Notes under the pieces: model-generated
Seen by the model: the letters and a program-made list of their open reading frames with translations, nothing else
Databases searched by the model: none
What the model was told of the DNA's origin: nothing
Shown here: piece after piece, positions 33,774-34,065 of the stretch
Numbering within the stretch: position 1 is the stretch's first letter
Layout of the letters: each line of letters opens with the position of its first letter
Translations under genes and position numbers: made by a program
Assembly: GCA_029933115.1 (NCBI GenBank)
Contig: JAOZOT010000006.1
Span: 1 to 34,065, forward strand
Reading direction: 5' to 3'
DNA length: 34,065 nucleotides
Origin: Anaerolineae bacterium
GTDB taxonomy: Bacteria > Chloroflexota > Anaerolineae > E26-bin7

Positions 33774-34065
33774 TTCTGTTGCCTCGCAGTTATGCTAAAC
33801 CGATGACAGGGATAAACTACAAAACCTCTGGACTGTTGGACATTCAACTGGGGTAATTACCCAATCCATGCCCGAGTTTGATTGTGTGTCACCTCGACAG
33901 ATCGTCGTGATGCCCCCCAGTGTTTTGGCTGCACGCAATTCGCAAAATCCACGTGATAGGGTTGTAGCTCATTGAAGATCCAGGAAGGAACGTCCAAGTA
34001 GTCGATTCTCTACTCACCATTCGCTTATTTGCCTGGTTACTATGGCGGATTGGGCATCGCTTGCA
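33774..34065. other. Upstream region of the cluster, no convincing gene
   Basis: 292 bases up to the window end. A minus-strand frame of about 51 codons (ending TAA just before the palindrome) reads protein-like (DYLDVPSWIFNELQPYHVD) but has a stop upstream and no good start codon, and I do not recognise it. It may be a decayed gene tail. The promoter for the cluster should lie here. I see only weak candidates and no clear -35/-10 pair. Confidence 0.4.
33851..33862. promoter_or_regulatory. Perfect 12-bp palindrome, operator-like
   Basis: GGGTAATTACCC is a perfect inverted repeat located 78-89 bases upstream of ATG 33773, the first gene of the cluster. Position and symmetry fit an operator for a dimeric regulator, but no regulator gene is present in the window and the function is unproven. 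Confidence 0.4.

Noticed and set aside
33870-34020. Small gene on the minus strand (about 51 codons, DYLDVPSWIF...)
   Set aside because: There is a stop just upstream, no start codon with a ribosome site, and no recognisable family. At most it is a decayed fragment.

Overview
The window is one long, single-direction (minus-strand) cluster of about 15 genes that appears to encode a large envelope-spanning assembly built around tubulin/FtsZ-like proteins. Several membrane proteins carry long Thr-Pro stalks, the genes have Gram-positive-like GGAGG ribosome sites, and the GC content is medium to high and uneven. This combination is what I would expect from a Chloroflexota (Anaerolineae-like) bacterium. 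That assignment is inference; no marker gene is present.

Layout from left to right, with transcription running right to left. Positions 2-993 hold two convergent transposase remnants that mark the left edge. Positions 1007-6000 hold five small or medium genes, mostly for membrane proteins: a polytopic protein, an M48-like zinc protease with a zinc ribbon, a 151-aa protein, a 3-TM protein, and a stalked single-pass protein. Positions 6009-15116 hold a repeat-rich coiled-coil protein, a protein-kinase-like protein with a helical tail, two more membrane proteins, and a TPR/coiled-coil protein. Positions 15113-21286 hold a 2057-aa protein that joins CAP, von Willebrand A (VWA) and beta-propeller ectodomains through three membrane segments to a cytoplasmic tubulin-like domain. 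Positions 21287-21587 hold a foldback (MITE-like) element. Positions 21588-28214 hold a free cytoplasmic tubulin-like protein and a membrane-anchored VWA protein. Positions 28413-33773 hold a metallophosphoesterase and a 1495-aa helical protein. The last 292 bases, upstream of the cluster, hold a perfect 12-bp palindrome and no convincing gene.

The central observation is that the cluster contains the same core twice. The right half encodes a helical scaffold, a VWA membrane protein and a tubulin-like protein as separate genes. In the left half VWA and tubulin are fused into one polypeptide, followed by a paralogue of the same helical scaffold. The fusion argues that VWA and tubulin partners work as one unit, with the VWA domain outside the membrane and the tubulin domain inside. 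A kinase-like protein, a metallophosphoesterase and an M48-type membrane protease are plausible regulators. The closest described relative I know is the FtsZ-like/VWA membrane-remodelling system predicted by Makarova and Koonin (FtsZl families). That system is reported with a distinct GTPase and OmpA-type proteins, and I see neither here. Function (membrane remodelling, envelope sensing, or defence) cannot be decided from sequence.
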